A stretch of DNA of 64,000 nt from Eurosta solidaginis (GCF_040869045.1 NW_027136972.1:372001-436000), one strand, 5' to 3'; numbered from the stretch's first letter, positions 1-12,500 are shown. Translations and numbers: made by a program. Notes: a model not told the origin generated them from the sequence alone.

Positions 1-1030
1 TATACTATGTATATCACCGATCTCAATGATTTTTTCAGACATCAATATATGCTATACACGTAAGCAGTTGGTGAAATTTGAAGCTTCTAGCTGTTAAAAT
101 GGGGTAGAAATTGCGAAAAGTTTCTTATCTGAACAATCGGTTGTATGAGATATATACTATATATAGAACCGATCTCTATGATTATTTCAGACATCAAAAT
201 ATGCTATACACGTAAGCAGTTGGTGAAATTTGAAGCTTCTAGCTGTTAAAATGGGGTAGAAATTGCGAAAAGTTTCTTATCTGAACAATCGGTTGTATGA
301 GATATATACTATATATAGAACCGATCTCTATGATTTTTTCAGACAACAATATATGCTATATACGCAAGCAATCAGTGAAATTTGAAGCTTATAGCTGTTA
401 AAATGGGGTAGAAATTGCGAAAAGTTTCTTATCTGAACAATCGGTTGTATGAGATATATACTATATATACAACCGATCTCTATGATTTTTTCAGACAACA
501 ATATATGCTATATAAGTAAATATTCGGTTAAATTTGAAGCTTCTAGCTGTTAAAATGGGGCTAAAATTTGCGAAAATATATATATATATACTATATATAT
601 ATACTATATATACCACCATATATATACTATATATACCACCGATCTTTATGATTTTTTCAGACAACAATATATGCTATATACGTAAGCGTTCGCTGAAATT
701 TGAAGCCTCTAGCTCTTAAAATAGGGCAGTAATTACGAAAAGTTCCTTATCTGAACAATCGGTTGTGGGGGATATATACTATATATACGACCGATCTCAT
801 AAATTTTTTCAGGCAACAATATGTTCAATATACGAAAGTATATGGTGAAGTTTGAAGCTTCAATCTGTTAAATTGGGTAAGATATTACAAAAATCCTCTT
901 TTTCTGAAAAATCGGTTGTATGGAGGATATATGCTATAGTGGTCCGATCCGTTCGGTTCCGACAAATGTCTAATCGGACACCCAAATACACCTGCTCACC
1001 AAATTTTATCAAGATATCTCAAAAATTGAG
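1..1030. repeat. 152-bp tandem repeat array
   Basis: About six to seven head-to-tail units. The landmark TATATACTATATATA recurs near 151, 303, 455, 623 and 771, with a weaker form near 925, so the period is 152 bp apart from a TA-dinucleotide expansion around 570-640. Each unit also carries TTTGAAGCTTCTAGCTGTTA and CTGAACAATCGGTTGTATGA. Units diverge towards the right end, and the array begins before the window. No coding potential is visible; the 61-aa frames inside are repeat-derived. Confidence 0.9.
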
Positions 1031-1210
1031 GGACTAGTTTGCATACAAACAGACAGACGGACAGACGGACATGGCTAAAACAACTCAGCTCTTCAACCTG
1101 ATTATTTCGGTATACTTAATGGTGGGTCTATCTATTTTCCTTTAAGGACTTAAAATTTTCGGTTTCGTGACGAAATTAATATACCATTTCATTTTCATGA
1201 AAGGTATAAA
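1031..1210 (+). repeat. Terminus of a second repeat family (CGGA box to TATAAAA)
   Basis: The array ends in a run of CAGACGGA repeats followed by CATGGCT, then about 130 bp ending TTTCATGAAAGGTATAAAA. The last ~80 bp recur, slightly diverged, near 27890-27970 and inverted at 39890-39960, so this is a conserved element end. It resembles the end of family E in layout (CGGA repeats, CATGGCT, terminal TATAAAA) but not in the sequence between. Confidence 0.6.
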
Positions 1211-1499
1211 AATTTACTTACCTTAGAGCTTAGAATCCATCAAAAAAATTATACAAAAGTGTTCACTTAAAAGAAATATGAAGCTTAATATTCAACAAGA
1301 ATTTTGCAAATTAATCAATGCATTTTACGGCCACTCCTGCCTTCTTACTTCAATTACTCAATATATATGAGCAAAAATATCAAAAAAAAAAGCACAAATC
1401 CCGTTATTTTGTTTATTTTCTTTCATTTCTCATTACACTTTTCTTGGAATAAGAACTTTGTTTTTGTCCAGCTAGCTTGTTCTACACGAAACACTGTGC
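1211..1499. other. AT-rich stretch, nothing recognised
   Basis: About 290 bp with no similarity to other parts of the window that I can see and no convincing reading frame. A 77-aa open frame from 1304 overlaps it but has no recognisable domain and runs into the Penelope end, so it is not called. Confidence 0.4.
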
Positions 1500-1568
1500 G
1501 TAAGTGTAAACAAAAGTATGTACAAACAAATATATAGGGATACAAACAATAGAACAAAGAATATGTCG

Positions 1569-1825
1569 TTGTTGTTGTTGTAGCAGTGCTTCGCGCCACC
1601 TAACAGCTGCGACCGATCACAAATTGTCATCAATATCCTCTAACGGGAGTCCAAGGAAACTTGCTGTTTCAACAGGGGTGGACCATAATGAAAGGGGTAT
1701 TAGAGGCGTTGGTTCTACATTACAATTAACATTGCAAGCGGGCATACATTTTGTATGTCGGGTTTGATTCTGGATAGGTAAGAGTTTAACCTGTTACAGT
1801 ATCTAGAACGAAGTTGAGCTATATT
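1569..1825 (-). mobile_element. Retroposon fragment with (CAA)n tail
   Basis: About 255 bp inserted in the 3' region of Penelope copy 1. Copy 2 reads straight through the same place (around 35300-35320), which defines the insertion. The left end is (GTTGTT)n, i.e. a (CAA)n tail if read on the minus strand, as for retroposed short elements. The body has no open frame. The type resembles short repeats common in tephritid genomes (recalled, not checked). Confidence 0.55.
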
Positions 1826-1861
1826 ATTATTTGTTGATCCTAAATATGCTGCTAGTGCTGC

Positions 1862-4232
1862 TCATGTGCGCCGTGAGACCTGCATTTTATGTTGTTGTTG
1901 CTTAAGCAATAAATTGCGATATGCATATGCGCATTGGTCTGTGTCACTTTTAAAATTATTTCTCTTATCATTATGCGTGTTCATAATGTGGATCATTTCC
2001 ATGGTGAAGCGCTTATTATATTGTTTCTGTATGTCCAATATAGTAACATTCTGGAAATCGGGATAGTGGCCCGTATCCTTACAGTGGGCCGTTAAGGCCG
2101 TTTTATTTTCCGAAGCGTTGTTCCTAAGTTTAATATTGGAAATATGGCCGAAAATCCTTGTCTTTAATTTTAATTTGGTTGTCACCACATATACTTTCTC
2201 ACGTAAGGGAGACCCGTCACCGTTTCATGGGATTCTGTATATTACGTTGGATTTCCCATCCTTTGGAATTCTGTCCTTTGTATTGCTGTAAATATGTTTC
2301 AATGTATTGTTGTATGTGAACGCTATTTCGACCTTTTCTTTGCCATATAAATCCGATTTCTTGATCCTCTCTGTTATTCTTGGGACATAGGTTATCGCTT
2401 TGTATATTTGGTTATTTGCTTCTTCGGGTTTCCATTCATTACGTGCTCTGGTATAGAAACTTTGGACCAGGTTATTGACAAAGCTACTTGGAAACTCATT
2501 TTCCTCTAGAGTTTTTTTGATGATCTTGATATTCTTCTTGTGGTACATTCTTATGAAGCTTTTGGCGGTATTTAATATTGTACTTTTTTCGTGTTTTAAA
2601 TAAAAGTTAATTAGTCATCCCGAAGCTGTGGGTTTTCTGTACCAATCAATATATAAATAATATTGTTTCTCCTATTGATTAACGTGTCCAAATACGGTAG
2701 TTGACAATCTTTCTCAACCTCTATTGTTAATTTAATGCTTCTGCTGTAGGTGTTGAGTTCATTGAGGACGTTTTGAATTTATTCAGTTGTTACATTGGCA
2801 AATAAGTCATCTACATATTTTGTAAGTAGACGTGGTTTGCTGGTAGCTGGCTGGTAAGCCCATGGGCATTCCTGTACGTTGTTCGTATATTTTTTCATTG
2901 CATCGATTCTCTTTTATGCAAAATTTCACCATTGTGATAAATAGTTCCCTTGTTGAGGATGTATATTCTTTTATGTTTTCCCACTTTGATGATGTTATTT
3001 CAATGGCTAAATCAACCGGAATGCTTGGGAACAAGGAGACTACGTCCAAGAAAACAAGGATTCGTCATCATGAATATATGTGCCATTGACCTTACTCTTA
3101 AATTCTGTTGAGTCGATAGATGAACAAATAGGTCGGAGTGTATATACCTTCTTTATGAATTTTTGGTAACCCATAGATTTTACACAGTAGGTTTTTCTTT
3201 TCTTGGATATCTATGGCAACGCTGTTGAACATTCTTTTAACAATCTCTTTGTTTTTGTCTTGTAGCTTGTTCGTCGGATCGCGTTATAAAACTTTGCAGG
3301 TAGAGATGTCGTTCACCAGTGTCTGAATCTTTGTATCGTATTCGTTTTTCTCTATCACCACTGTAACGTTGCGCTTGTCAGCATTGAGTACAAGTAATTG
3401 TTTGTTGGGTTTGAGGAACCGTTTTGTCTCTTACAGTATTTTGCGTGTGAATTTGTCTCGTGTGGGAATCGTATTGTTCTTTAGATGGTCGTGTATCAGT
3501 GTCGTGAAGTTGTTTCTTCCACTTCTTGTGATTCCTTATCTTTCACAGTTTGTATAATGTTTTCTATAAACTTAAATAGAGGAAATTTCTTGTTTTCGGT
3601 CGAGAGGGCATATTTCGGGCCCAGGGATAACAGCGATTGTATACCATGTGGTATTTCAGTTTGTGTGGTATTTCGGAACCATTGTGGTACAACCCAAATA
3701 TTCAGTTTTTCCTTCTCTTGTTGTCTTAGTTTTTCGTACTTTTTTGTTTGTCTCTGTTTAATATTACTTGTGAGGTTATCCAACAGTATATTTTCACTTT
3801 CCTAGAATTTGGTTGAATGGTGAGAATTAAGAGTGTTGTTGATTTCTGTTCACAGTCTATTTGCCTCCCTTCTGTTTTGTCTTAGGAGGTCATGTTTGAT
3901 ACATATTATCATATTTAAAAGCTTCGAATCCACTTGATTAATGAATGTGAAAACTTTGTTTGTGAACTTACGTGGAATTCTGCAATTATTGGTGTTGTTT
4001 TTTATGATGTACATAATATTTTTTGTTGCATCTCTCAAAAAATGTTTGGTGTTATTCCACTTCGCTTGCACCTCTCCAAAAATTTGGTCGACTCTGATAT
4101 TTTAATAATTTGTTGTGTTTTTTGCTGGTATCGTTTGATGTACCTGCTGGTCCGTGTATTATATTTGTGTTTGATGGTTTGGTACACCTTAAAAGTGTTT
4201 CCGTTCTTTTGGTGTGCTCTCCGTTTGAACAT
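1862..4232 (-). pseudogene. Penelope-like RT/GIY-YIG pseudogene
   Basis: Reading on the minus strand: N-terminal segments at 4232-4035 and 4071-3850; a segment with the family motif LGPKYAL at 3783-3496; RT with SLFPSIP near 3040 and GMPMG near 2870; the YVDD box near 2820; RT thumb/linker 2548-2225; GIY-YIG domain 2188-1862 with LKTR, the NKTALTAHCKDTGH block and an FTMEM glutamate. Compared with copy 2, roughly 60 bp or more between RT motifs 4 and 5 is deleted, and there are several frameshifts, including one at the start of the GIY-YIG domain that loses YVG. Not functional. Confidence 0.88.
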
Positions 4233-4279
4233 TTTTGGTAATTTTTATAGCGTTATACGTTTATGTTATGTTAATAATA

Positions 4280-4685
4280 GCCGTGTTTTTTAACACGCGT
4301 ATATCCGTTTACGCTTAAACTTTATATTGACTGCTAAGAGACAAACTATAAATACACCTCTGAAATTGCTGCGCATAAATTTTGTCCTACTAAATTTCAA
4401 TAGGCATTATACTCAGATGTAACTGAAATATGTGTCTTTGTTTCACCCTGTACACTAATTCTATGTATTATATGTGTGTCCACAATTCATCGCAACTGAT
4501 TCAGCTATATGTTATACCCTATGGCCATCAGAGCGTTGCGTCTCCGCTTTTCGGTACACCCTGTTGCTGTAGCTAGTTGTTTTACCACAGCCGCTAGATG
4601 GGTCTCCTAAGCATTATCTAAGCGAAGATAGGCGTTTTTTAACACGCGCAAACGAAACGTATACGCGCGTGTTAAAAAACACGGC
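4280..4685. mobile_element. 406-bp MITE with 20-bp TIRs
   Basis: The ends are perfect 20-bp inverted repeats, GCCGTGTTTTTTAACACGCG at 4280 and its complement ending at 4685. It is flanked by TAATA at 4275-4279 and 4686-4690. Copy 2 of the same Penelope sequence (around 34908-34930) has the uninterrupted site with a single TAATA, which confirms a 5-bp target duplication. A second partial inverted copy of the end lies just inside the right terminus (4632-4650). There is no coding capacity, and the DNA transposon superfamily is not assigned. Confidence 0.9.
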
Positions 4686-4738
4686 TAATAATGAGCTTAA
4701 AGGCCGTGGTTAAATAAAACACAATGTTTAAAATTGCA

Positions 4739-5990
4739 CTGTACTTTTACACAGGGTATTATAACTTTGATTGGATAACGATTGGTTGTACAGGTATAAA
4801 GGAATGGAGATAGTTATAGACTTCTATATATCAAAATAATCAGTATCGAAAAAAGATGTGATTGAGTCATGTTCGACCGTCCGTCCGTCTGCCCGTTAAT
4901 ACGATAACTTGAGTAAATATTGAGATATCTTCACCAAATTTAGTACACGAGCTTATCTGGACCCAGAATAGATTGGTATTGAAAATGAGCGAAATGATAA
5001 CCACGCCCACTTTTTATATATATAACATTTTGGAAAACTCATAAAACCTGATTATTTAGTAAATAATACACATAGAATGTTGAAATTTGACGTGTGGACT
5101 GATATTGAGACTCGTGATAAAAATTTGAAAAAAAATTTTAAAACGGGCGTGGCACCGCCCACTTGTGATAAAATCAAGTTTACAAATATTATTAATCATA
5201 AATCAAAAATCGTTAAACCTATCGCAACAAAATTCGGCAGAGAGGTTTTCTTTACTATAAGGAATGCTTTGAAGAAAAATTAACGAAATCGGTTGAGGAC
5301 AACGCCCACTTTTATATAAAAGATTTTTAAAAGGGTCGTGAACGAATAAAATAAGCTATATCTTTGCAAAAATAGCTTTTTATCAATGGTATTTCATTTC
5401 CCAAATGGATTTATAACAATAAATAGGAAAATCTTAAAATTTAAAAAATGGGCGTGGCACCGCCCCTTTTATGACTAAGCAATTTTCTATGTTTCGGGAG
5501 CCATAACTCGAAGAAAAATTAACGGATCGTAACAAAATTGGGTACACAAATTTTCCTTAAAGCAGGAAATATTTCTAGTAAAAATGGATAAGATTGGATC
5601 GGTTAAAGACCACGCCCACTTTTATATAAAAGATTTTTAAAAGGGTCGTAGACTAAAATAGAATCAATATAATTTTACTTTCTAAATTGAATTATAACAT
5701 TAAATTGGAAAACACAAAAATTTGTGAAAATGAGTGTGGCACCGCTCCTTTTTTGTCTAAGCAATTTTCAGTGTTTCGGGAGCTATAACTCGAAGAAAAA
5801 TTTACATATCGTACAAAATTGGGTACACATATTTTCCTTATAGCAGGAAATATTTCTAGTAAAAATGGATAAGATTGGTTAAGGACCACGCCCACTTTTA
5901 TATAAATGACTTTGAAAAGGGTCATAGGCAAAAAATTTAAGTTTAATCTTAGAGAAAAATAGTTTTGAACCAATCGTATTTTTATTGTTC
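4739..5990 (-). repeat. Family E fragment with ~150-bp hidden units
   Basis: It begins with a diverged version of the E right end (TTTGATTGGATAACG, then TACAGGTATAAAGGAAT and CCGTCCGTCCGT). CCACGCCC-type boxes follow near 5001, 5155, 5302, 5460, 5611, 5741 and 5887, alternating between a single CCACGCCCACTTTT and the self-complementary GGGCGTGGCACCGCCC. It has no tandem 130-bp array and no opposite end, so it is truncated. Frames of 60-90 aa inside are not supported as genes. Confidence 0.8.
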
Positions 5991-6199
5991 TATCTTTATT
6001 TTAAAATAGACAGTAGGGAAATTCCCATATCTGAAGGAAAACTGCATTATTACCCGCTCAAGGTCCTTGGTGTTAGCCTCTGTATCCTTTTTGCTATTCT
6101 TAAACGAAGATTAGTTCAGAATAGAACCATATGAATATGTATTAATTCGCAGCCTTGTAACTTTTAGGAACTAGGATAAGAGAAATGTTGTAGTTAGAA
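5991..6199. other. Unassigned ~200 bp
   Basis: Sits between the E fragment and the broken end of the gypsy relic. It may be leftover retrotransposon sequence, but I see no LTR signature and no open frame. Confidence 0.3.
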
Positions 6200-6220
6200 T
6201 AGCTTCGATTAAATAATTTT

Positions 6221-7040
6221 CTAGTAATTTTGTAACTTGTTTGTTAATTTCTTCCCTAGACGATAATTCTTTGTATACACTGGTTCGTTGTCAGTTACCC
6301 GTAACTTCTGCTCGTTGTCAAGCGCGAATATGTCAGCATATTGTATGCAGATATCTAAAAGTTCAGATGGTGCATCTTTGGGAGTTTGATTTTTTAAAAT
6401 CGAAGTTATTTCATTAACTCGTTTCTCATCTGACTTAGTTTTGTCGATTACATAGACTTGATAATTTGCTAGGTTTTCCGTTTTAATAGAATTTTCGTGT
6501 ACGAATTGTACATCGCTTGTGGTATTAATTAATTTTATGACTTGGTTATTGGAGTTTGTAATGCATCTTGCGGTAAATACGCCTTTTTGTATTTCTTCAG
6601 ATTCAACGAAAAGTTGAGTTGTTGAGTGACCTAAGTCGAAAATTCGAAAAACTTCGCATCTTGGTGGTATAATACACATATCTGCTGAGATGCTATTATT
6701 TGAATAATTTATTACACATTTGTTATAGTGAAGAAAGTCTTTGACCAGTATACCATCTGATGGAATATTGAAGTCATCGTTTACCACATGTAAGCTCTGT
6801 TCAACTGGATTATTAGGAAAATGTAGGTCTATGTTTATTTTACCTAAAGTAGGAACAGAGTTTGACGTTACACCAGTGATATTAACTATATCGTCAGAGT
6901 TAATGGAAATTTGCTATTTGAGACTCGAAATTTTAATCAAAGAAATATCAGCCTGTGTATCTAGTAAAAATGTGAATAGTTTAGATCCGTTTATATAAAT
7001 TTCGACAAAATTCGAGTAATTTAAATTCAGACAAAAAACA
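6221..7040 (-). pseudogene. Gypsy-type protease and RT N-terminal fragment
   Basis: An aspartic protease-like stretch with LLDTQADIS (normally DTGAD, so the catalytic glycine position is altered) lies near 6960. It is followed by an open 188-aa frame from 6787 containing LVKDFLHYNKC, then the pre-RT block DIFALDNEQKLR and VYTKNYRL. The frame ends at 6221, where similarity to RT stops, so no catalytic RT motif is present. An in-frame stop separates the protease start from the longer frame. Dead fragment. Confidence 0.7.
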
Positions 7041-9015
7041 TGTTTCGTATTTATTCGCTTATCTCGTCGTCCCTCAGTGTTCGCTGCTGAGGGGCTTCCA
7101 AGTTTAAAGAGCGAACGTTTGCATTATTTTGGGTATTTGAACTTCCGGTATTAGTGTTGGTTCTGTTTTCTAACCTATTTTGACTGTTGCTGGTGTTACG
7201 AGAATTACCATTGCTTCGGTTGTCGTTGTTTTCCCTATAATTGTTGTTTTGCTCATTCTGATTGTTATTGTTGGATCTACCGTTATTGTTGTTGTTGTAC
7301 CTATTGAAATTATGATTGTTATTGAACCTATTGAAATTGCTATTGTATATATTAGTGTTGATGTAGTAGTTATTTCCTCTATTGTTGTTGCGAAAATTAT
7401 TTTGATTGTTAAACCTTGATCGAAAAGTTAATACCTAACTTTATGTAACCTGATTGTTTTGTTCGACATTCATTTTTGCTACGACGTCTTTTGCGTCACT
7501 AAAAGAGGTTGATGCCAGAGTTGCTTTGACTAAGTGTTATCGCGTATTTAGCCTACAAACGTTTACTGACTGTTCGACTGCCATCTCGTGCGCTTTGGCT
7601 TTTGACATGCCCTCGATAATTAGAGACCTCTCTAAAGCATCAGATAATTCCTCTATGCGTTTAGCAAACTCGGTTAAATTATTGTTGGTAACTGTTAGTG
7701 AAGCTATTTTTCCTGCAACGACTTTTGAATTGTCTAGCTTTATTAGACTTCTAAACGCATCTATAATTTCTTGGATAGATGTTATATTTGTCGGAATTGC
7801 TTCTCTTTCTTTCCCTTCGAGCTTCGATTTAACAAATGAAATAAAATTTGGTGTGAGATCTGGATCTGTAAAGCCTTCTACTAGTTCAATTTTATCTATG
7901 AAGGACTCTAGCGCTAATGGGTCACCGTTATAGTTTTCCCTGAATACGGGAGCACACGTCTCAATGTTGTTGTTGCTGTTGTTGTAGCGATAAGGTTGCT
8001 CCCCGAAAGCTTTGGGGAGTGTTATCGATGTGATGGTCCTTTGCCGGATACAGATCCGATACGCCCCGGTAACACAGTTCCATTAAGGTGCTAGCCCGAC
8101 CATCTCGGGAACGATTTATATGGCCACATTAAGCCTTCAGGCCATCCTTCCCTCCCCACCCCAATGTTCTATGAGGAGCTTGGTGTCGCCAGAGCCTCGT
8201 CTGTTGGAGAAACGGGATCCCCCGCTCGAAGGTGAGGTTGACAATTGGGTTTTGAGAAGCTATATATTGCGGTTGCAACCTGAAAAGATTGCGCTACATA
8301 ACCCCTTGCATCTGGTATTTTAATCGCCTTTTACGACAGGCAAACCTACCGCGGGTATATCCTAACCTCCTAACCCGCTGGGGGTCACACGTTCCAATAA
8401 AATGTTTATTTTGCTCTGTGGTAGCGATTATTGTTGGTTCTGGAAAATTACTACGAAATTGGTTGGAATAGGAAAAAGTTGTTAAAAGCCTTAAAGAGTT
8501 GTTTGATGTAAAGACTGGGTTATCGAAACCACAGAAGTTTTCTTGTAATGGAATATTTTCAGTATGAGATAAAGAACAACTTTGTTTACCGATACGACTA
8601 TCGAGTGTTTCTGGCTGTGCTTGGTCAGAGAATTTTTCTTCTTCCTCAGAATCGATTTTGTGTGCGTCGAAGGATTCTTTTTCTTCCCGATCAGTATTTG
8701 ACACAAAAATGTTAACTAGAACTAAGTCGCTGTAGTTGGTTGGTACTTTAACTGTGCAGTTGAGTTTTTTAAAACATTTAATTAATTCTTCCCCACAACG
8801 TGATAAACTTTTATTCACAGCAACTGGCCTAGGTCGGTTTTCAAACTGACCATTTACCTCTACTAAAATGTTATTATATGCCTCAATTAAAGAATTTTAT
8901 ATACATCTAACTTCTCTTCCCTTGTCGGTAAATCACGACCTGTATGTAAAACATGTTTTTTAATTTTAAAAAACTGTTCCCCCAATTCTTTGAATTTTGT
9001 TTCGAAATTTGACAT
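7041..9015 (-). pseudogene. Gypsy-type gag pseudogene split by a retroposon
   Basis: The start is the ATG at 9015 (MSNFETKFKELGEQFF). A frameshift near 8890 moves to the frame read as NKSLSRCGEELIKC. Coding reaches about 8399, is interrupted by the retroposon at 7966-8385, and resumes at about 7965 with the capsid-like region (FRENYNGDPLALESFIDKIE, NFISFVKSKL). A stop near 7540 follows. The C-terminus (7420-7130) is very Asn-rich; its complement gives the misleading Ile/Val-rich plus-strand frame at 7180-7419. Confidence 0.72.
7966..8385 (-). mobile_element. 420-bp retroposon in gag with 13-bp target duplication
   Basis: Flanked by CACACGTCTCAAT (7953-7965) and CACACGTTCCAAT (8386-8398), a 13-bp duplication matching at 11 positions, as expected for target-primed insertion. 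The (GTTGTT)n run sits at the left end, so the element reads on the minus strand with a (CAA)n tail. It starts CCCAGCGGGTTAGGAGG at 8385. No open frame. It is SINE-like or the 3' tail of a LINE. Removing it restores continuity of the gag frame, which supports both borders. Confidence 0.8.
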
Positions 9016-9377
9016 TAGCAGAAGAAAAAGGTGTGAGAGCTTTAGATGTTTGGATATTAAAAAATTGGAATGAATAAAAAAAGTTGAAATGATTTTTGTA
9101 AACTAATTTGAATTAAGAAAAATTTGCAAGTTTGAGTTATGAATATGAACAAATTTGAATGGAAAAGAAATTTGAAATGATTTTAACACCTAAATTGAAT
9201 CCGTTTTACTTGAATTTTGTATTGAATGTTGGCATATATTTTATAGAATTACTTGAAAGTGAGTTGAATTGTATTCCCTGTGAACCATCAATTAAATTTT
9301 GGCTTAAAATTTTTTTTTGTTTTGTACCGGGTGTGCTACAATATACGATATACAGGAGAGAAGCCCGATCTATTTTT

Positions 9378-9393
9378 CGATTGTCTTGCGCCA
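9378..9393 (-). other. Possible primer-binding site of the gypsy relic
   Basis: On the minus strand TGGCGCAAGACAATCG follows AT-rich sequence and precedes a ~360-nt leader before the gag ATG. A TGGCGC start just after an LTR is typical of primer-binding sites of this group. The upstream LTR is cut at about 9507 by family E, so the call rests on position and the first six bases only. Confidence 0.3.
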
Positions 9394-9507
9394 ATTAAAA
9401 TATATTTATTGCAATTTAATGTTTATTATAATTGTGTAACGTGATGGCGGCACCGTTGCACAAAAAAAACATTCATTTTAGAATTTTCACGGACGCACCG
9501 TTTTCAT

Positions 9508-12500
9508 CAAAACAAGTAAGGAAGACTAAGTTCGGGTGTGAGCGAACATTACATACTCAGCTGGGAGCTTTGGAGACAAAATAAGGAAAAATCACCATGT
9601 AGGAAAATTAACCTAGGGTAACCCTGGGATGTGTTTGTATTACATGGGTATCAAATGGAAGGTATTAAACAGTATTTTAAAAGAGAGTGGTCCTTAGTTC
9701 TATAGGTCAACATCTTTTCGCAATATCGCCATAAAGGTGGACCAGGGATTACTCTAGAATGTGCTTGTTCGATATGGGCATCAAATTAAAGGTATTAGTG
9801 AGGGTTTTAAAAGGGAGTGGCCCTTAGTTGTATATGTGAAGGAGTTTTCGCGATGTCGACCAAAATGTTGGCCAGGGTTACCCAGAACATCATCTGTCGG
9901 GTACAGCTAACTTATGTATATATGTAATATCACGATCAGTATTCCTGCCAAGATTCCAAGGGCTTTTGATTTCGCCCTACAGAACTTTTTCATTTTCTTC
10001 TACTTAATATCGTAGGTGTCACACCCATTTTACAAAGTTTTTTCCAAAGTTATATTTTGCGTCAATAAACCAATCCAATTAAAATGATTCATCCCTTTTT
10101 TCATATGTGGCATAGAATTATGGCATTTTTTTATTTTTCGTAGTTTTCGATATCGAAAAAGTGGGCGTGGTCATAGTCGGATTTCGGACATTTTTTATAA
10201 CAAGATAAAGTGAGTTCCGATAAGTACGTGAACTAAGTTTAGTAAAGATATATCGATTTTTGCTCAAGTTATCGTGTTAACGGCCGAGCGGAGGAACAGA
10301 CGGTCGACTGTGTATAAAAAATGGGCGTGGCATCAACCGATTTCGCCAGTTAACATCATAAAATCTACTCCCCTACCAAATTTCAAAAGGATTGGTTAAT
10401 TTTTGTTCGACCTTTGGCGTTAAAAGTATCCTAGACAAATTAAATGAAAAAGGGCGGAGCCACGCGCATATTGAAATTTTCTTTTATTTTTGTATTTTGT
10501 TGCACCATATCATTACTGGAGTTGAATGTTGACATAATTTACTTATATACTGTAAAGATATAAAATTTTTTGTTAAAATTTGACTTACAAATTTTTTTTT
10601 AAAAAGTGAGCGTGTCCATCAACCGATTTTGCTAATTTTTATTTAAAACACAATTATCGTTGTTGTTATTGTTGATCGACGAAATCGGACTATGACCACG
10701 CGTCATTCGAGATCGAAAATTTCGAAAAACCGGAAAAGTGCGATAATTCATTACCATAGACGGATAAAGCGACGGAAATTGGTAGATAGGTTGATCTTAT
10801 GACGCAGAATTGAAGATTAATAAAATTGTGGACAATGGGCGTGGCACCGCCCACTTTTAAAATAAGGTAGTTTAAAACTTTTGCAACCTTTAATTTGGCA
10901 GTCGTTGAAGATATCGTGATGAAATTTGGCAGGAACGTTACTCCTCCTACTAAATAAAAATTTGCAAAATCGGATGACGACCACGCCCACTTTTAAAAAA
11001 AAAATTTACAAGTCAAATTTTAACAAAAAATTGAATATCTTTACAGTATATAAATAAATTTTGTCAACGTTCAACTCCAGTAATAATATGGTGCAACAAG
11101 ATACAAAAATAAAAGAAAATTTCAAAATGAGCGTGGCTCCGCCCTCTTTCATTTAATTTGTCTAGAATACTTTTAATACCATAAGTCGAACAAAAATTCA
11201 CCAATACTTGTGAAATTTGGTAGGGCATAGATTCTATGACGATAACTGTTTTCTGTGAAAATGGGCGAAATCGGTTGAAGCCACACCCAGTTTTTATAAC
11301 TTGAGCAAAAATCGATATATCATTACTAAACTTAGATCACGTACTTATCTGAACTCACTTTGTCTTGGTATAAAAAATGGCCGAAATCCGACTATGACCA
11401 CGCCCACTTTTTCGATATCGAAAATTACGAAAAATAAAAAAAATGCCATAATTCTATACCAAATTTGAAAAAGGAATGAAACATGGCAATTGGATTGGTT
11501 TATTGGCGCAAAATATAACTTTAGAAAAAACTTTGTAAAATGGGTGTGACACCTATCATATTAAGGAGAAGAAAATGAAAAAGTTCTGTAGGGCGAAATC
11601 AAAAGCCCTTGGAATTTTCGCAGGAATACTGTTCGTGGTATTACATATATAAATAAATTAGCTGTACCCGACAGATGATGTTCTGAGTCATCCTGGCCCA
11701 CATTTTGGTCGATATCTCGAAAAAGCCTTCACATATACAAGTAAGGGCCACTCCCTTTTAAAACCCTCATTAATACCTTTAATTTGATACCCATACCATA
11801 CAAACACATTATACCCCTGGTCCACCTTTATGGCGATATATCGAAAAGGCGTCCCCTATAGAACTAAGGCACACTCCCTTTTAAGATACTCATTAACACC
11901 TTTCATTTGATACCCATATCGTACAGGCACATTCTAGAGTCACACCCCTGGTCCACCTTTATGGCGATATCTCAAAAAGGCGTCCACCTATAGAACTAAG
12001 GCCCACTCCCCTTTAAATAACTATTAACACCTTTCATTTGATACCCATATCGTACAAACGTATTCTAGAGTCGCCTCTGGTCCACCGTTATGGCGATATC
12101 CCGAAATGGCGTAGACCTATAGAACTAAGGCCCACTCCCTTTTAAAATACTCATTAACACCTTTCATTTGATACCCATATCGCACAAGCACATTCTAGAG
12201 TCACCCCTGGTCCACCTTTATGGCGATATATCGAAAAGGCGTCTACCTATAGAACTAAGGCCCACTCCCTTTTAAAATACTCGTCAACACCTTTCATTTG
12301 ATAACCATATCGTACAAACACATTCTTGAGTCACACCCCTGGTCCACCTTTATGGCGATATCTCGAAAAGGCGTCCACCTATAGAACTAAGGCCCACTCT
12401 CTTTGAAAATATTCATTAACACCTTTCATTTGATATCCATATCGTAAAAACTCATTCTAGAGTCACCCCTGGTCCTCCTTTATGGCGATATCTCGAAAAG

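Larger units (their letters stand above)
1500..4735 (-). mobile_element. Penelope-like element, copy 1 (decayed)
   Basis: Minus-strand relic of a Penelope-like retroelement (reverse transcriptase plus GIY-YIG endonuclease). The left limit is where similarity to copy 2 (34908-38497) starts, near GTAAGTGTAAAC at 1500. The right limit is the AAACACAATGTTTAAAATT box at about 4717-4735, which copy 2 also carries at both ends. It is interrupted by a (GTT)n retroposon at about 1569-1825 and a MITE at 4280-4685. Coding sequence is broken by frameshifts, stops and an internal deletion. It is flanked on the right by a family E fragment. Confidence 0.85.
6200..9507 (-). mobile_element. Gypsy-type LTR retrotransposon relic, gag to start of RT
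   Basis: Minus-strand order is leader (9507-9016), gag (9015 to about 7040), protease and the start of reverse transcriptase (to 6221). The RT, RNase H, integrase and 3' LTR are missing. The gag/PR/RT-start style, especially the VYTKNYRL block just before RT, is like mdg1/412-type insect Ty3/gypsy elements. It is split by a 420-bp retroposon at 7966-8385. Immediately right of it is the AACAAGTAAGG end of a family E element, so the 5' LTR is mostly lost. Confidence 0.75.

Noticed and set aside
5692..5973. 93-aa minus-strand frame
   Set aside because: Made of the ~150-bp family E modules; no homologous frame in other copies.
7180..7419. 79-aa Ile/Val-rich frame that looks like a membrane protein
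   Set aside because: It is the antisense of the Asn-rich tail of the gypsy gag; AAC/AAT codons read backwards give Val and Ile.
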